Source: Streptomyces stelliscabiei (GTDB taxonomy: Bacteria; Actinomycetota; Actinomycetes; Streptomycetales; Streptomycetaceae). Taken from it: a stretch of 64,000 bases of DNA. Location: NCBI RefSeq assembly GCF_014873495.1, contig NZ_JADBGF010000001.1, positions 4,774,001 through 4,838,000 on the forward strand, in the 5' to 3' direction. This document shows positions 24,788 through 32,912 of the stretch, piece by piece; position 1 is the stretch's first letter; each line of letters begins with the position of its first letter. The position numbers were made by a program, and so were the translations under genes. The notes under the pieces are model-generated. The model made no database searches. It saw only the letters and a list, made by a program, of their open reading frames with translations, and was not told where the DNA came from.

Positions 24788-26350
24788 TCAGGTGGCCGTA
24801 CAGCTCACGCTCGGCACACCCCCGCCCCCGGGCGCGCCCCCGAAACCGAAGCTCGCCGAAGCGCCCGGGGCGACCGCCCCGTTGTGCGCGGCGTTGGCCG
24901 CGGTGACCGTCGCCCCGCTCTGGGTGTAGGACGCGTTCCACATGTTCGTGACCCGCTGGGAGCCGGGCCAGGTCCAGGTGACCTTCCAGGAGGCGAGGTC
25001 GGTAGTACCGCTGTTGGTGACCTTCACCTCGGCGTTGAAGCCGCCGCCCCAGTCGCTGCTGACCGTGTACGCGGCGGTGCAGGCCGGCGTGCCACCGCCG
25101 GGGTCGCCCGGATCACCCGGATCGCCGGGGTCCCCCGGGCCGGAGCCGCCGGGCGGGAAGCCGGGGGCCTTGATGCTCGCGAGGTAGCCGTCCTTGACGG
25201 TGTCCACCGTCTGCCAGTCGTCCTTCAGGATGCCGCCGGTGTCACCGGAGTTGGGGTTCCAGGACCAGAAGGTCCAGTGGAAGGAGTCCGAGCCGTAGGC
25301 CGAGGTCGAGCGCAGATAGGTCACCAGGGCCGCCAGCCACCGCTGGTCGACGGTGGACTGGAGCGTCGTACCGAACTCGCCGACCCACACCGGCGCGATG
25401 TTCTGCTTGAAGATGTATCCCCAGTACTTGTCCCAGACGCCGGGCATGTTGGCGGGGAAGGACGGGTCGCTGAACCAGCTCTGCTGGGCGACGCTCGTGG
25501 CGTAGTCGTGGGCCGAGTACACCACCCGGTTCGCCACGTCCAGCTGCACCGGGTACTGGGCCACGCCCATCAGGTTGCCGCCCCACCAGCCCGAGACGCC
25601 GTTGAACGTCTGGACGCCCTCGACGAGGATCAGCAGGTCGGGGTTGACCGACAGGACCGCGTTGCCGGCGCGCTGGGCGGCCAGGCGCCAGTCCCTGGCC
25701 GTGTCGCCGCAGCCCCAGCAGGCGGGATCGTGGGGCTCGTTGTGGAGGTCGATGCCGACTACCGTCGCGTTCCCCTTGTAGCGGGTGGCCAGCGCCTTCA
25801 GGTTGGTGATCCACGTCGACTCGGGGACGGCCGAGGTGTACCAGAGCGCCGACTGGCCCGCCGCGTCCGGGCGGTGGCGGTCGAGGATGACCTTCAGTCC
25901 GCTCTGCCCGGCGTACGCGACGATCCTGTCCAGGACCTGGAGGGACGTCAGGCCCCGCAGGTCGGCGTTCTTGCCGTCGGAGTGGTTGAGGCTGTCGGGC
26001 ATGGTGCCGGGCTTGAGGATGTCGTCGCTGTAGGGCATCCGGAGGGTGTTGTAGCCCAGCGACTTCATCTGGTCGATCATGCTCTTGTAGTCCCGGGACC
26101 AGAGGCCGTGGGGGACGTGGTTGGCGGTCTCGAAACCGAACCAGTTGATGCCGGCGATCCGGACCGACTGGCCGCCCGCGTCCAGGATCTGCCGGCCGCT
26201 GGTGCGCCAGTAACCGGCCCCGGCCTCGGCCGCGCCGGCCTCCGGCGCGGTGGTCGCCGCCGCCGGGTGCACGCCGCCGGCCAGGGGCAGCGTGAACAGG
26301 GCGGCGGCCGCGCACAGGGCGCCCAGGGTTCTCCGTAAGCTGCGGAACAT
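24788..26350 (-). CDS. Secreted cellulase: GH5 catalytic domain plus CBM2
   Basis: 520 residues. Signal peptide about 1-32. GH5 catalytic domain about 45-390 with the acid/base glutamate in DLHNEPHD (near 205) and nucleophile in WVGEFGT (near 325), and GINWFGFET, LRMPYSDD typical of bacterial endoglucanases. A Gly-Asp-Pro repeat linker (about 392-412) leads to a family 2 cellulose-binding module (about 415-520) with a bracketing cysteine pair (ACTAAYTV and SVSCTAT) and conserved tryptophans. Hydrolyses beta-1,4-glucans outside the cell. A CebR-type box lies upstream. GAGGAGG precedes the ATG. The histidine after VILD is Arg-His-Arg (LDRHRPD), as in related enzymes. Confidence 0.92.
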   Translation of the reverse strand: MFRSLRRTLGALCAAAALFTLPLAGGVHPAAATTAPEAGAAEAGAGYWRTSGRQILDAGGQSVRIAGINWFGFETANHVPHGLWSRDYKSMIDQMKSLGYNTLRMPYSDDILKPGTMPDSLNHSDGKNADLRGLTSLQVLDRIVAYAGQSGLKVILDRHRPDAAGQSALWYTSAVPESTWITNLKALATRYKGNATVVGIDLHNEPHDPACWGCGDTARDWRLAAQRAGNAVLSVNPDLLILVEGVQTFNGVSGWWGGNLMGVAQYPVQLDVANRVVYSAHDYATSVAQQSWFSDPSFPANMPGVWDKYWGYIFKQNIAPVWVGEFGTTLQSTVDQRWLAALVTYLRSTSAYGSDSFHWTFWSWNPNSGDTGGILKDDWQTVDTVKDGYLASIKAPGFPPGGSGPGDPGDPGDPGDPGGGTPACTAAYTVSSDWGGGFNAEVKVTNSGTTDLASWKVTWTWPGSQRVTNMWNASYTQSGATVTAANAAHNGAVAPGASASFGFGGAPGGGGVPSVSCTAT

Positions 26351-26390
26351 GTCGCTGCTTCCTCCTCGGGAGGTGCGGGTCCGGAACCGA

Positions 26391-26404
26391 TGGGAGCGCT
26401 CCCA
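26391..26404. promoter_or_regulatory. CebR-type operator
   Basis: TGGGAGCGCTCCCA, a perfect 14-base palindrome identical to the established Streptomyces CebR box, 41 bases before the cellulase start codon. CebR, a LacI-family repressor, is released by cello-oligosaccharides, so the cellulase is probably induced by cellobiose or cellotriose. Confidence 0.9.
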
Positions 26405-26508
26405 TCACCCGCACTTCCCATGGAAACAGATCGCATGAACACGTCAAGGCATCCGACGCCACCTGATGCGCCGGACGCCCTCACGCGTCCCCCCGACCGT
26501 CCGTCACC

Positions 26509-27330
26509 TCAACTGCTGAGCTTCCTGAACCGGCGTACCGCCAGCGGCAGGAAGACCAGCGTCAGTACCAGCGGCCACACCCCGGCCATCAGCAGCGCGT
26601 TCCGCTCGACCCAGGACTCGCCGCCGTCGACCGGCGTCCCGAACAGCTCGCGGGCCGCCGCGGCCGTGGAGGAGACCGGGTTCCAGGCGGCGATCCAGCC
26701 CAGCCAGTCGGGCATGAGCTGCGGGGCGACGTAGATGCTGGAGATCATGGTCAGCGGGAAGGCGACCGCGAACAGCCCGCCCGCCGCCTCCGGGTTGGGG
26801 ACCAGCAGGCCCAGCCAGACACCGATCCAGATCAGCGCGAAGCGCAGCCACAGGAGCAGACCGAACGCGGCCAGGAAGCCGAGGCCCCCGTCCGGGCGCC
26901 AGCCCATCGCGACCGCCGTCAGCATCATGATGGCCAACTCCGCGCAGGCGACGAGCAGATCGGTCAGCCCACGCCCGGCGACCACCGCGGACGGCGCCAT
27001 CGGCATGGAGCGGAAGCGGTCGATGACCCCCTTGGTGGAGTCGTGGACGACCAGCGTGGCCGTGTTGATGAACCCGAAGGCCATCGTCATCACGAACATG
27101 CCCGGCATCAGGAAGTCCCGGTAGTCCCCGCCGCCGGGCACCTTCATGGCACTGCCGAAGACATAGCCGTACAGCAGCACGGACAGGATGGGAAAGCCCA
27201 GCTGCCAGGCGATGTTGACCGGCTGGCGCCGGTAGTGGGTGAGGCCGCGGCGGACGATGTTCCAGACGTCGGAGAACAGCCAGTACATACGGCCGCGCGC
27301 ACGTGACGCGCCCAGGTCGACGGTGGTCAT
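26509..27330 (-). CDS. ABC-2 type transporter permease (DrrB-like)
   Basis: 273 residues with six hydrophobic segments: ITWQLGFPILSVLLYGYVFG region near 40-60, FLMPGMFVMTMAFGFINTATL, AELAIMMLTAVAMG, FGLLLWLRFALIWIGVWLGLL, GLFAVAFPLTMISSIYVAPQ and the C-terminal VWPLVLTLVFLPLAVRRF. ABC-2 permeases of this type form drug or metabolite exporters with a separate ATPase. Its ATG overlaps the ATPase gene stop (27327-27330). Exported compound unknown. Controlled with the ATPase by the divergent TetR regulator (inference). Confidence 0.9.
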   Translation of the reverse strand: MTTVDLGASRARGRMYWLFSDVWNIVRRGLTHYRRQPVNIAWQLGFPILSVLLYGYVFGSAMKVPGGGDYRDFLMPGMFVMTMAFGFINTATLVVHDSTKGVIDRFRSMPMAPSAVVAGRGLTDLLVACAELAIMMLTAVAMGWRPDGGLGFLAAFGLLLWLRFALIWIGVWLGLLVPNPEAAGGLFAVAFPLTMISSIYVAPQLMPDWLGWIAAWNPVSSTAAAARELFGTPVDGGESWVERNALLMAGVWPLVLTLVFLPLAVRRFRKLSS

Positions 27331-28370
27331 GCGACGGCCCCCTTCTCGGTGTCACGGAGGTCACGGTCCGCCCCGCTCCCGGTCCCGGTGGTCCCCGGCT
27401 TCTGCGCGCGCTGCCCCGTCAGGCGCAGGAACACGTCGTCCAGGCTCGGCCTGCGCAGGCCGATGTCCACGACCCGCACGCCCTCGTCCTGGAGGGTGCG
27501 GGCCACCTCGGTGAGCGCCGCGACGCGGTCGGTCACCGGCGCGTGGACCCGCGACTCGGCGTCGTCCGACTCCGGTTCGCCGTCCGAGACCCGGGCGACG
27601 ACCTTCACCGCGCGCGGGATGTCGGCGCGCTCGGCGAGGACGACCTCGACGCGGTCGCCGCCGACCGTGCTCTTCAGCCCGTCGGGGGTGTCGTCGGCGA
27701 TGGCCCGCCCCTGGTCGATCACGGTGATGTGCGAGGCCAGTCTGTCGGCCTCCTCCAGATACTGCGTGGTGAGCAGCACGGTCGTACCGCTCGCCACCAG
27801 CGCGCGCACGGCTTCCCAGACCTCGTTCCGGCTGCGCGGATCGAGGCCGGTGGTCGGCTCGTCCAGGAAGAGGACGGCCGGGGCGAGGATCATCGAGGCG
27901 GCGAGGTCGAGCCGCCGCCGCATACCGCCGCTGTACTCGCCGACACCCTTGTCCGCGGCGTCGACGAGGTCGAACCGGTCGAGCAGCTCGGCGGCCCGCG
28001 ACCTCGCCCGCTTCCCGCCCAGGTGGAACAGCCGGCCGAACATCTCCAGGTTCTGCCGTCCGGTCAGTACCTCGTCCAGGGCGGCGTACTGGCCGGTGAG
28101 GCCGATCCTGGCCCGTACCTCGCGCGGACGCCGTGCCACGTCGAGACCGGCCACCACCGCCCTGCCGCCGTCCAGGCGCACCAGGGTGGACAGGATGCGT
28201 ACGGCGGTGGTCTTGCCCGCGCCGTTCGGGCCGAGCAGGCCGTGCACGGTGCCCTCGCGCACGGCGAGGTCGAACCCGTCGAGCGCCCGCTTCTCCCCGT
28301 AGCGCTTCTCCAGCCCCTCCGCCCGCACCGCGTATCCGCCGACGCCTCCGGCGCCGCTTCCCTCGCTCAT
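27327..28370 (-). CDS. ABC exporter ATP-binding protein (DrrA-like)
   Basis: 347 residues from ATG 28370, preceded by GGAAGGGGG. Walker A GPNGAGKTTAV, Q-loop in IGLTGQYAALDE, signature YSGGMRRRLDLA, Walker B AVLFLDEPTTGLD, H-loop VLLTTQYLEEADRLA, and the DrrA-type C-terminal extension ending DVFLRLTGQ. Energises export by the adjacent ABC-2 permease, with which it forms a two-gene operon. Divergent from the TetR gene over an 88-base region with matching palindromes, so it is probably substrate-inducible. Confidence 0.93.
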   Translation of the reverse strand: MSEGSGAGGVGGYAVRAEGLEKRYGEKRALDGFDLAVREGTVHGLLGPNGAGKTTAVRILSTLVRLDGGRAVVAGLDVARRPREVRARIGLTGQYAALDEVLTGRQNLEMFGRLFHLGGKRARSRAAELLDRFDLVDAADKGVGEYSGGMRRRLDLAASMILAPAVLFLDEPTTGLDPRSRNEVWEAVRALVASGTTVLLTTQYLEEADRLASHITVIDQGRAIADDTPDGLKSTVGGDRVEVVLAERADIPRAVKVVARVSDGEPESDDAESRVHAPVTDRVAALTEVARTLQDEGVRVVDIGLRRPSLDDVFLRLTGQRAQKPGTTGTGSGADRDLRDTEKGAVA

Positions 28371-28389
28371 GGGTCCCCCTTCCGTCAGC

Positions 28390-28452
28390 AACTGGGTACA
28401 CCGTACCCGATTTCGCGTACGTCGTACCCAGTTTTTCGCGAGGGCATAAACT
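28390..28452. promoter_or_regulatory. TetR operator region, two boxes, and leaderless -10
   Basis: GGGTACACCGTACCC (28394-28408) is a perfect 6-base-arm inverted repeat; a second half-matching box GTACGTCGTACCC ends at 28430. AACTGGGTAC (28390-28399) and GTACCCAGTT (28424-28433) also mirror each other across the whole region. taaact (28447-28452), a TAnnnT -10, ends six bases before the TetR ATG, so that gene is probably leaderless. Confidence 0.7.
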
Positions 28453-28458
28453 CCGCTC

Positions 28459-29319
28459 ATGACCAGGAGCGAGGGCGGTTCGGACGACGACGCGGGCGGC
28501 GGCCGGGCGGGCGGGACCACCAACAAACCCCGTGGTGCCGGTGGTTCCGGTGGGGGCGGGGGTACGGAGTCCAGCGGCAGCGGGGACATCGTCCGGACGC
28601 TGCATCTGCTGTGGGACACCGGCCGCCGCCCCAGCCGGGGCCCGAAGCCGGGGCTCACCCTGGACCGGATCGTGGAGGCGGCCGTCCGGGTCGCCGACGC
28701 GGAGGGTCTGCCCGCCCTGTCCATGCGCCGGGTCGCCACCGAACTCGGCACCGGGGCCATGTCCCTGTACCGCTACGTCCCCGGCAAGGCCGAACTGCTG
28801 GACCTCATGCTCGACCGCGTCCAGCGCCCCTCGGAGAACCCCGCCGACCTGGGCGACGGCGACTGGCGCTCCGCCCTGGAGGCCCTGGGCCGGGCCACCC
28901 TCGCCCTCTACCAGCGTCACCCCTGGCTGCTGCAGGTCAACCAGTCCCGCCCGGTCCTCGGCCCCAGCGCCCTCGACGGCATGGAGAAGGTGCTCGCCCG
29001 CATCAAGCCCATGGGACTGACCGACCCCGAGCTGATCTCCGCGATCGTCGCCGTGGACGGCTATGTCGTCGGCGCCGCACGCACCCAGCTCTACGCGCAG
29101 GAGGCGGAACACCGCACCGGTCTCACCGACGCGGAGTTCTGGCAGGCCCACGCCCCCGTCCTGGAGGAACTCATGGCCTCCGGCCGCTACCCGCTCCTCG
29201 CCGGCCTCTCGGACGACGCCTTCGCCACGGGCTTCGACCACTTCGAGTTCGGCCTGCAGCGCCTTCTGGACGGGCTGGAGGTGTTCGTCGCGCGGCGGGG
29301 CGGGGGCGGGGAGGGGTGA
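28459..29319 (+). CDS. TetR-family regulator of the ABC exporter
   Basis: 286 residues. A Gly/Ser/Asp-rich disordered leader of about 45 residues precedes the DNA-binding domain: LTLDRIVEAAVRVADAEGLP, LSMRRVATELGTGAMSLYRYVPGKAEL. The C-terminal domain (HPWLLQVNQSRPVLGP, EFWQAHAPVLEELMASGRYP, FEFGLQRLLDGLEVF) is of the tetracycline-repressor TetR_C type. Divergent from the exporter genes with operator boxes between, the classic drug-efflux arrangement. Ligand unknown. Confidence 0.9.
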   Translation: MTRSEGGSDDDAGGGRAGGTTNKPRGAGGSGGGGGTESSGSGDIVRTLHLLWDTGRRPSRGPKPGLTLDRIVEAAVRVADAEGLPALSMRRVATELGTGAMSLYRYVPGKAELLDLMLDRVQRPSENPADLGDGDWRSALEALGRATLALYQRHPWLLQVNQSRPVLGPSALDGMEKVLARIKPMGLTDPELISAIVAVDGYVVGAARTQLYAQEAEHRTGLTDAEFWQAHAPVLEELMASGRYPLLAGLSDDAFATGFDHFEFGLQRLLDGLEVFVARRGGGGEG

Positions 29320-29343
29320 CGGGGAGCGTGGGTGCCTCGTGGC

Positions 29344-30363
29344 TCAGGAGGGCCGGCGCAGCAGCCGCCTGAAGCCCCATACGACGACGACCGCACCGCC
29401 GACGGCGAGGGCGCCGACCTTGAAGGTGGAGCTGGTGCCGTCGCCGTCCGCCGCTTCGGTGCCGGAATCCTTCCCGTCGGAGGACGACGAGCCGGAACCG
29501 CCGCTCCCGGAGCCGCCGCCGGGCACGTCCCGCGCGACGACCGAGCTGCCCGATCCCTCGCTGCCGTACATGATCTTCGAGCCGTCGGTGTCGAACGTGA
29601 CCGACTCCCCCTGCCGCTGCAGGGGCACGTTCAGCCGCGCGACCTTCTTGAGTCTGCCGCCGTTCCAGTCGTAGAGGATGCCGCCGAAGTACGCGCGCAG
29701 GGCGAGCTGCTTGCCGTCCGGTGAGAACGCGCCGTCGGTGACTTCCAGGTCCGGGACGGAGGCGACCTTCCTGAACACGTTCGTGCCGGAGGGCGAGAGG
29801 TCGGCCGGACCTTCGTACAGCGATCCGCCCTCCTCGTTCTTGTCGGCGATGTAGACCCGGCCGGTCTTCGGATGCACCATCAGCGCCTCCGCGTCCCGCG
29901 CCCCGCCCTCGTACTTCACCACGTACTGCGTGGCCTTGATCGTCTGGTCCTTCAGCTCCTTCGGCTCGGGGAGTTCGTAGATCCAGACGTACGCCCAGGT
30001 GCCGCCGAGGTTGTCGCCGATGTCGCCGACGTAGAGCTTGTCGCCGGGGCCCATGGAGATCGCCTCGACGTCGCGCGGGGTGCCGACGCCCGTCATGGTG
30101 ACCGTGGCGACCGTCTCGCCCGTCCTGCTGTCGACGGCGTAGAGGAAGGCCCCGTCGTCGCTGTCGTTGTGGGTCCAGTAGACCCCCGGGTGCTGACGCG
30201 ACGCGGCGAGACCGCTCGACTCGGTGATCCGCGTGTCCTTCATCGTGAACCCGTCGTCGTCGGCGGCCGCGGGCGCGGCCGGGAGCGCGGCGAGCAGGAC
30301 GGCGGCGAGACCGGCGAAGCCGGCGCGGAACCGGCACAGGGAGGTGAGGGGGCGACGGCGCAT
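29344..30363 (-). CDS. Secreted, membrane-anchored beta-propeller-like protein
   Basis: 339 residues. Signal peptide ends near APAAAD (about 35). The body has repeated blade-like strands (SGLAASRQHPGVYWTHNDSD, DVEAISMGPGDKLYVGDIGDN, DAEALMVHPKTGRVYIADKN, VTDGAFSPDGKQLALRAYFG), as in bacterial propeller proteins. After a Gly/Ser/Asp linker comes one membrane helix (VGALAVGGAVVVVWGF) and a basic RRLLRRPS tail, so it is tethered to the outer face of the membrane. Enzymatic function not visible. It faces the TetR gene convergently with a 24-base gap. Confidence 0.75.
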   Translation of the reverse strand: MRRRPLTSLCRFRAGFAGLAAVLLAALPAAPAAADDDGFTMKDTRITESSGLAASRQHPGVYWTHNDSDDGAFLYAVDSRTGETVATVTMTGVGTPRDVEAISMGPGDKLYVGDIGDNLGGTWAYVWIYELPEPKELKDQTIKATQYVVKYEGGARDAEALMVHPKTGRVYIADKNEEGGSLYEGPADLSPSGTNVFRKVASVPDLEVTDGAFSPDGKQLALRAYFGGILYDWNGGRLKKVARLNVPLQRQGESVTFDTDGSKIMYGSEGSGSSVVARDVPGGGSGSGGSGSSSSDGKDSGTEAADGDGTSSTFKVGALAVGGAVVVVWGFRRLLRRPS

Positions 30364-30586
30364 GGGCCCAAGCCTGCCATCTCGCTCCGCTGGGTGGGGT
30401 GGGGGAGCGCCGTCGGGGTGGGGGTGCGTGGTCGGGTGCCGGTCCGGTGGGGCTTCTCGCGCAGTTCCCCGCGCCCCTACGAGAAGCGGGGGCTGCGCCC
30501 CTGCTTCTCGTCCACGTGGCGGGGTTCACAGGGCTGTTCGGGGCGAGAGGTGCTACCAGTCGGTAGCGATCGTTCATGATGTGCCA
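30364..30586. repeat. Intergenic region with hairpin repeat
   Basis: No gene. Holds a copy of the dispersed GC-rich repeat (ggggcttctcgcgcagttcc at about 30449) followed by a hairpin whose arms are ACGAGAAGC (30479-30487) and GCTTCTCGT (30503-30511) with an inner G-run/C-run stem. The end near 30550-30586 carries the promoter for the SGNH hydrolase; ggtagcgat is the only -10-like sequence. Confidence 0.55.
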
Positions 30587-31273
30587 ATGCTCAGGTTCAT
30601 GCCCGTAGGCGACTCCATGACGATCGGGAGCGCCGGCGAACACACATGGCGCTACCGGCTCTGGCAGCACCTGCGCACGACGTACGACGGGCCCTTCAAG
30701 ATCGTCGGCCCGCGCGAGACGCTGCACGACAAGGCGACGGACGCCCCGACGTCGTACGAGTACGCCGGCACCGACCCGCGCTTCCCCCGCGGCCATCTCG
30801 CCGGCTGGGGCGAGGGCTGGCTCCACATGGCGCCGCTGATCGCGGACGCGGTCCGCGGCCACCGGGCGAACGTCCTCCTCGTCTCCCTCGGCCTCATCGA
30901 CCTCGGCTTCTACACCAACGCCGAGCAGACCGCCGAGAACACCCGCCGCTTCGTCGAGGCCGCCCGCGAGGCGAACCCGCACGTGCGCATGGTCCTCCTC
31001 CCCGTCACCCCCAACGTCCGCGCCGAGTCCGACGCCCCCTTCGCCGCCCAGGTCGCCCGCTTCAACGAACTCCTCGCCAAGACGGCCGCCGACCTCGACG
31101 AACCCCGCTCCCCGCTCCTCGTGGCCTCCCCGCCCCCGTCGTACGACATCCACCGGGACACCTACGACGGCACCCACCCCAACGCCTCCGGCGAACACAA
31201 GATCGCGGCGACCTTCGCGAACGCGATGCACGAGGCGTGGGACCTGGGGGGACCGTACGAGGAAGGGTTCTAA
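30587..31273 (+). CDS. SGNH/GDSL-family hydrolase
   Basis: 228 residues, no signal peptide. Block I PVGDSMTIGS holds the nucleophile serine near residue 9; a long middle with LLVSLGLIDLGF where block III is expected; block V DGTHPNASGEHKIA with catalytic Asp and His near the end. This is the small cytosolic esterase/acylhydrolase type seen in Streptomyces. ATG 30587 begins MLRFMPVGDS; a second ATG (30600) is only four codons downstream. Substrate unknown. Confidence 0.85.
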   Translation: MLRFMPVGDSMTIGSAGEHTWRYRLWQHLRTTYDGPFKIVGPRETLHDKATDAPTSYEYAGTDPRFPRGHLAGWGEGWLHMAPLIADAVRGHRANVLLVSLGLIDLGFYTNAEQTAENTRRFVEAAREANPHVRMVLLPVTPNVRAESDAPFAAQVARFNELLAKTAADLDEPRSPLLVASPPPSYDIHRDTYDGTHPNASGEHKIAATFANAMHEAWDLGGPYEEGF

Positions 31274-31280
31274 GCCGGCC

Positions 31281-32075
31281 CTAAGCCCCAGACCCGGCAC
31301 CCTCGGCCGTCCTCGTCGCCGTCACCAGCGCGAACGTCAGATACTCCCCCTGGTCCGCCTCCAGCATCTCCACGACCGCCCGATCGGCGCCCCCTGCCTG
31401 CGGATCGCGTTCCGCACACGCCCGCGCCCAGAGCAGCCAGTCCCGCCAGCCGTCCTCCTGGAGCCGGGCCGAGGTGACGTCGACCAGTTCGGTGACCGCC
31501 CACTGGAACCGCCACCACTCGGCGGTGTGCCAGGCGATGGCCTCCCAGCCGACGACGGCCTTGATGTGCGGCGGCACGGACCCGAGGTCGCGCACCTCGC
31601 GGGTCAGCGCGGGTGTGGCGACGCCGAGCTGCCCGCCGGGCCGCAGGAACCGCACCAGGTACGGCAGATAGCCGTCCGCCGTCCCGAAGTACTCGAACGC
31701 GTCCACGCTGACGACGGCGTCGAAGCTGTTCTCCTCGAACGGCAGGGCGTGCGCCTCGGCCCGCACGGCCGTCACCCGGTCCCCCACCCCGGCCTTGTCG
31801 AAGACCTCCGCCGCCTCCTCCGCCGCGATCCACCAGTCCGCGGCGACCACCTCCACCCCGAACTCCCGCGCCAGGAACACGGAGGTCGCCCCCTTCCCCG
31901 ACCCCAGGTCCAACACCCGCGTCCCGGGCCGCAGTTCGAGGTCCCGCACCAGGTCCTCCAGCAGCCACAACGGGTTCGGCCCCATGTCGAGGTCGAGCAG
32001 CCAGGAGGGGTCGTAGGCGGAGGAGCGCGGGTAACGGTCGGGGCGGTGGAGGGCGTCGAGCGCGGTGGTGGTCAC
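31281..32075 (-). CDS. Class I SAM-dependent methyltransferase
   Basis: 264 residues from GTG 32075 (MTTTALDALHRPDRYPRSSA). SAM-binding motif I is VLDLGSGKGATSVFLA (about residue 54), then VVAADWW, HALPFEENSFDAVVSVDAFEYFG (motif IV) and RFLRPGGQLGVATP. It is the Methyltransf_11 type. Substrate unknown. The frame extends upstream through antisense Uma2 sequence to 32606, but that part is not credible. Convergent with the SGNH gene, eight bases apart. Confidence 0.85.
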   Translation of the reverse strand: MTTTALDALHRPDRYPRSSAYDPSWLLDLDMGPNPLWLLEDLVRDLELRPGTRVLDLGSGKGATSVFLAREFGVEVVAADWWIAAEEAAEVFDKAGVGDRVTAVRAEAHALPFEENSFDAVVSVDAFEYFGTADGYLPYLVRFLRPGGQLGVATPALTREVRDLGSVPPHIKAVVGWEAIAWHTAEWWRFQWAVTELVDVTSARLQEDGWRDWLLWARACAERDPQAGGADRAVVEMLEADQGEYLTFALVTATRTAEGAGSGA

Positions 32076-32210
32076 GGGAGACGACCCAAACGGTTCGGGC
32101 GCCGGGCGCGCAAGGGAGTTTCGCCGTACCTCCCGTGCCCTGGTCACCGTGCGTATCGTTGTACTGCGCGGCCGTCTTCGTTCGAGGGGCGGCCGGGTAG
32201 GAGCGCCACG

Positions 32211-32802
32211 ATGACCGTCCTTGAAGACAGGATCGCGATGGCCGAGAGCGACAACACGCGCCAACTGGACGAGATGTTCGAACGGCTCGAGAAGATGCCC
32301 GTCCCCGAGGGATACAAGGTAGAGATCGTCGAGGGGACCATCTACATGTCGCCGCAGCGGGACGCTCATTGGCAGACGATTCGCCGGATCGTTCGCGAAC
32401 TCGACAACCATTTCGGCGACGACGTGCACGTCGTCTCGGACGTCCGCATCGACTTCCCCGGCCCGCTGAACGGCTACTGCCCCGACGTGGCCAAGCTGCG
32501 CGACGATGCCGAGAAGGACGCGCGGGACCACTGGCGCTACGAGGACATCGAGTTCATCGCCGAGGTCATCTCCACGGACACCGCCAGGAACGACTACGGC
32601 CCCCAAGAAGACCGCGTACGCACTCGCCGAGGTCCCCGTCTACCTGATCGCCGACCCCTGTGTGGGCAAGTGCCGGCTGTTCACCCAGCCCAAGGACGGC
32701 GATTACATCAGTGACCTGTCCATCACCTACGGCGGCGACGTCGACATGACCACCACCCTGCTCGGCCTGGTCCTCCCGACCGCCACGTTTCCCCGAGGCT
32801 GA
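32211..32802 (+). pseudogene. Uma2-family endonuclease, frameshifted
   Basis: From ATG 32211 (TAGGAG upstream) the frame reads the PD-(D/E)XK Uma2 fold: FERLEKMPVPEGYKVEIVEG, IYMSPQRDAHW, YCPDVAKLRDDAEK, FIAEVISTDTARNDYGP and then loses sense. The plus-one frame from about 32600 continues KKTAYALAEVPVYLIADPCV, then GKCRLFTQPKDGDY and ends at 32802. The switch is at a run of five C (32600-32604); four C would give an intact DYGPKKTAYA. Streptomyces carry many Uma2 copies; this one is inactive unless the extra C is a sequencing error. Catalytic residues E-x-I and YxxK-like parts are split across the shift. Confidence 0.8.
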
Positions 32803-32912
32803 CGAATTCGCCCGCCACCTCCCGGATCCGGCGCTCCGCACTTGATCGGCGGTCCCCCGCTCGCTTGGATGTCCCGGTCGGACGCGGCGGTGACGGATGC
32901 GGGGCGGGACGG

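Noticed and set aside
24675..24929. Plus-strand ORF starting just after the ttgacc/tactct promoter
   Set aside because: The ATG is only three bases after the -10 and most of the frame is antisense to the CBM2 domain with Pro/Ala-rich content; better explained as a non-coding transcript or nothing.
25082..25170. GGATCACCCGG-type repeats looking like a short CRISPR or repeat array
   Set aside because: They are the Gly-Asp-Pro linker codons of the cellulase; no unique spacers.
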